Shown here: positions 62,933-64,000 of the stretch, piece by piece
How the letters are laid out: each line of letters starts with the position of its first letter
Position numbering within the stretch: the stretch's first letter is position 1
Assembly: GCF_004000885.1 (NCBI RefSeq)
Contig: NZ_BIMC01000018.1
Location: 1-64,000 of the forward strand
Reading direction: 5' to 3'
Length of the DNA stretch: 64,000 nt
DNA from: Paenibacillus glucanolyticus NBRC 15330
Lineage (GTDB): Bacteria > Bacillota > Bacilli > Paenibacillales > Paenibacillaceae
The notes under the pieces: generated by a model
Databases searched by the model: none
Told to the model about the DNA's origin: nothing
What the model saw: only the letters and a program-made list of their open reading frames with translations
Translations under genes and position numbers: made by a program

Positions 62933-63301
62933 CTAAAAATACTGAGGTCCTTCGCTGAGCCGCTGATTCAACTGCTCGTACAATTGACCGGTCGAGAGGA
63001 GCTGCTGTTTAAAGGTATCCCTATCCTCCTCGGCCGTGGAATGAACACTATTCTCGAACGCTTCGTCCGTAGCATCCACAAAAGCATCATGCATGCTGTT
63101 ATCAAACCAGTCGAGCTCCATGCTGGCGTTGCTCCGGACGATTCTCACCAGTTCGTAGCCTCCCAGCGGAGACGATGGTGTCAGGTAAGCCAGCAATGCG
63201 CTTTCTCCCTCCGCTTCAGGATATACCTCCACCTCGGCGCATGGCGCACCGTTAACTTCGGTAATCCGTCGAATTTTTGCGTCTCTAATTGCGTACATCA
63301 T
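62933..63301 (-). CDS. Hypothetical protein
   Basis: 122 residues, acidic and soluble. The first half looks like a beta sheet (IRDAKIRRITEVNGAPCAEVEVYPE), the second half is helical with many acidic residues. I do not recognise it. It lies 51 bases downstream of the next small gene and probably shares its transcript. Confidence 0.55.
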   Translation of the reverse strand: MMYAIRDAKIRRITEVNGAPCAEVEVYPEAEGESALLAYLTPSSPLGGYELVRIVRSNASMELDWFDNSMHDAFVDATDEAFENSVHSTAEEDRDTFKQQLLSTGQLYEQLNQRLSEGPQYF

Positions 63302-63352
63302 GCATTCTCCTTCATGGGATGTGCAGGCTTCTGCACAATCCTTTTTTTATTT

Positions 63353-63667
63353 TCACGTGATATCGGAGAGCAATCGCAGCTCCTCCATCTGCTGACGCGT
63401 TGCCGGCGTACCCAACTGATATATCGTCCGGTACACATTATCCAGGGAAGATTGAAACAGGGCATTGGAGCTTTGTTGCGGCGTATCCGGCCAAGGAAAC
63501 ATGTATCCAAGGGCTTCTTCTTCCTTCTCCTGCATCATATCCAGCTCAATCCGGACTTGATCAGCCTCTTCCGGCGTAGCTTCGATCTCCCATTCATAAG
63601 GGCTTGCCCCCTGCTGAGTCAACACAGAACGGCTTTGCACGGAGACGTAATAGGTTGACTTATCCAT
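63353..63667 (-). CDS. Hypothetical protein
   Basis: 104 residues. An N-terminal strand region (YYVSVQSRSVLTQQG, then YEWEIEATPEEADQVRIELD) is followed by two amphipathic helices. AAAGGAGAG lies before the ATG. No recognised domain; co-directional with the neighbouring hypothetical gene. Confidence 0.6.
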   Translation of the reverse strand: MDKSTYYVSVQSRSVLTQQGASPYEWEIEATPEEADQVRIELDMMQEKEEEALGYMFPWPDTPQQSSNALFQSSLDNVYRTIYQLGTPATRQQMEELRLLSDIT

Positions 63668-63829
63668 GGACGCTTCTCTCCTTTGCTTTGAAATTCGTCC
63701 TCTTTCTTAGTTTTCGTAAAAGGACAGACATTTTATGCCTTCCTTCGGCATATATCTGTATCACTTTGGCGACGTAGGATTAAAAAGTTGGGACAGCGTA
63801 TGACAAAGACAAAGAGAGGATGAACCGTC

Positions 63830-64000
63830 ATGTGCGGAATAACCGGTTTTATACAATGGAGCGGCGATTTGACGCAGGATTCGCAGCTGCTGGTAAAAAT
63901 GACAGAAAGTTTGGCTCACCGCGGACCTGACGGATCCGGCACCTGGATTTCCAACCCGTGCGCATTTGGACACCGAAGACTCAGCGTGATCGACCCCGAA
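63830..64000 (+). CDS. asnB: Asparagine synthetase (glutamine-hydrolysing), 5' end
   Basis: The first 57 codons are present and run off the window. The N-terminal Cys2 (MCGITGFIQW) is the glutaminase nucleophile, and SLAHRGPDGSG and GHRRLSVIDP are standard class II amidotransferase blocks. GAGAGG lies before the ATG. Whether the full protein is a biosynthetic AsnB or a sporulation AsnO type cannot be told here. Confidence 0.88.
   Translation, partial: MCGITGFIQWSGDLTQDSQLLVKMTESLAHRGPDGSGTWISNPCAFGHRRLSVIDPE

Overview
This window reads as the chromosome of a spore-forming, Paenibacillus-like Firmicute. Four things point there: genes for sporulation and spore coat (safA, spoVID, spoIVFA/spoIVFB, spo0B, a spoIIB-position SPOR gene); Bacillus-type synteny (maf-radC-mreBCD-minCD-spoIVFAB-rplU-prp-rpmA-spo0B-obg-pheB-pheA, then valS-folC and the hem-ysxC-lon-clpX-tig block); two T-box leaders; and strong AGGAGG ribosome binding sites. 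An RNase E/G gene and the moderate G+C fit Paenibacillus better than Bacillus subtilis. The species is not determined.

Layout. 0.4-2.1 kb: coat morphogen SafA. 2.2-7.9 kb: one minus-strand amino-acid operon, pheB-hom-thrC-thrB-pheA-ilvE, with ATGA overlaps and a clear terminator. 8.1-13.4 kb: an accessory minus-strand operon inserted between pheB and obg. It encodes an SPFH protein ending in five zinc-ribbon units, a four-helix membrane/coiled-coil protein, and four paralogous membrane proteins, each with a helix-turn-helix-like segment and a C-terminal zinc ribbon. This is the least described system here. 13.6-27.5 kb: obg, spo0B, rpmA, prp, rplU, rng, spoIVFB, spoIVFA, minD, minC, mreDCB, radC, maf, a DUF4321-like gene and a SPOR gene. 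27.7-33.5 kb: murC, folC and valS with its T-box. 33.8-44.0 kb: spoVID, a pseudouridine synthase and the tetrapyrrole operon hemA-hemX-sirC-hemC-cobA/hemD-hemB-hemL. 44.4-56.8 kb: speD with a structured leader, a hypothetical gene, ysxC, lonA, lonB, ispG, clpX, clpP, tig and a repeat-like protein whose only well-placed start codon is ATC.

57.0-62.4 kb is different. Two identical tRNA-Arg(UCU) genes face each other and bracket a mostly plus-strand block: a frameshifted acetyltransferase, a short EamA transporter, a methyltransferase and an arginyl-tRNA synthetase under an arginine-type T-box. Duplicated tRNA 3' ends and a small family of dyad repeats sit beside the first tRNA. The window ends with a DUF4870-like gene, two small hypothetical genes and the 5' end of an asparagine synthetase gene.

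Most of the window is housekeeping with conserved order. The accessory interest lies in the SPFH/zinc-ribbon operon, the tRNA-Arg/argS block, the ATC start and the speD leader. All functional statements rest on motifs and family knowledge read by eye; no database search was run.
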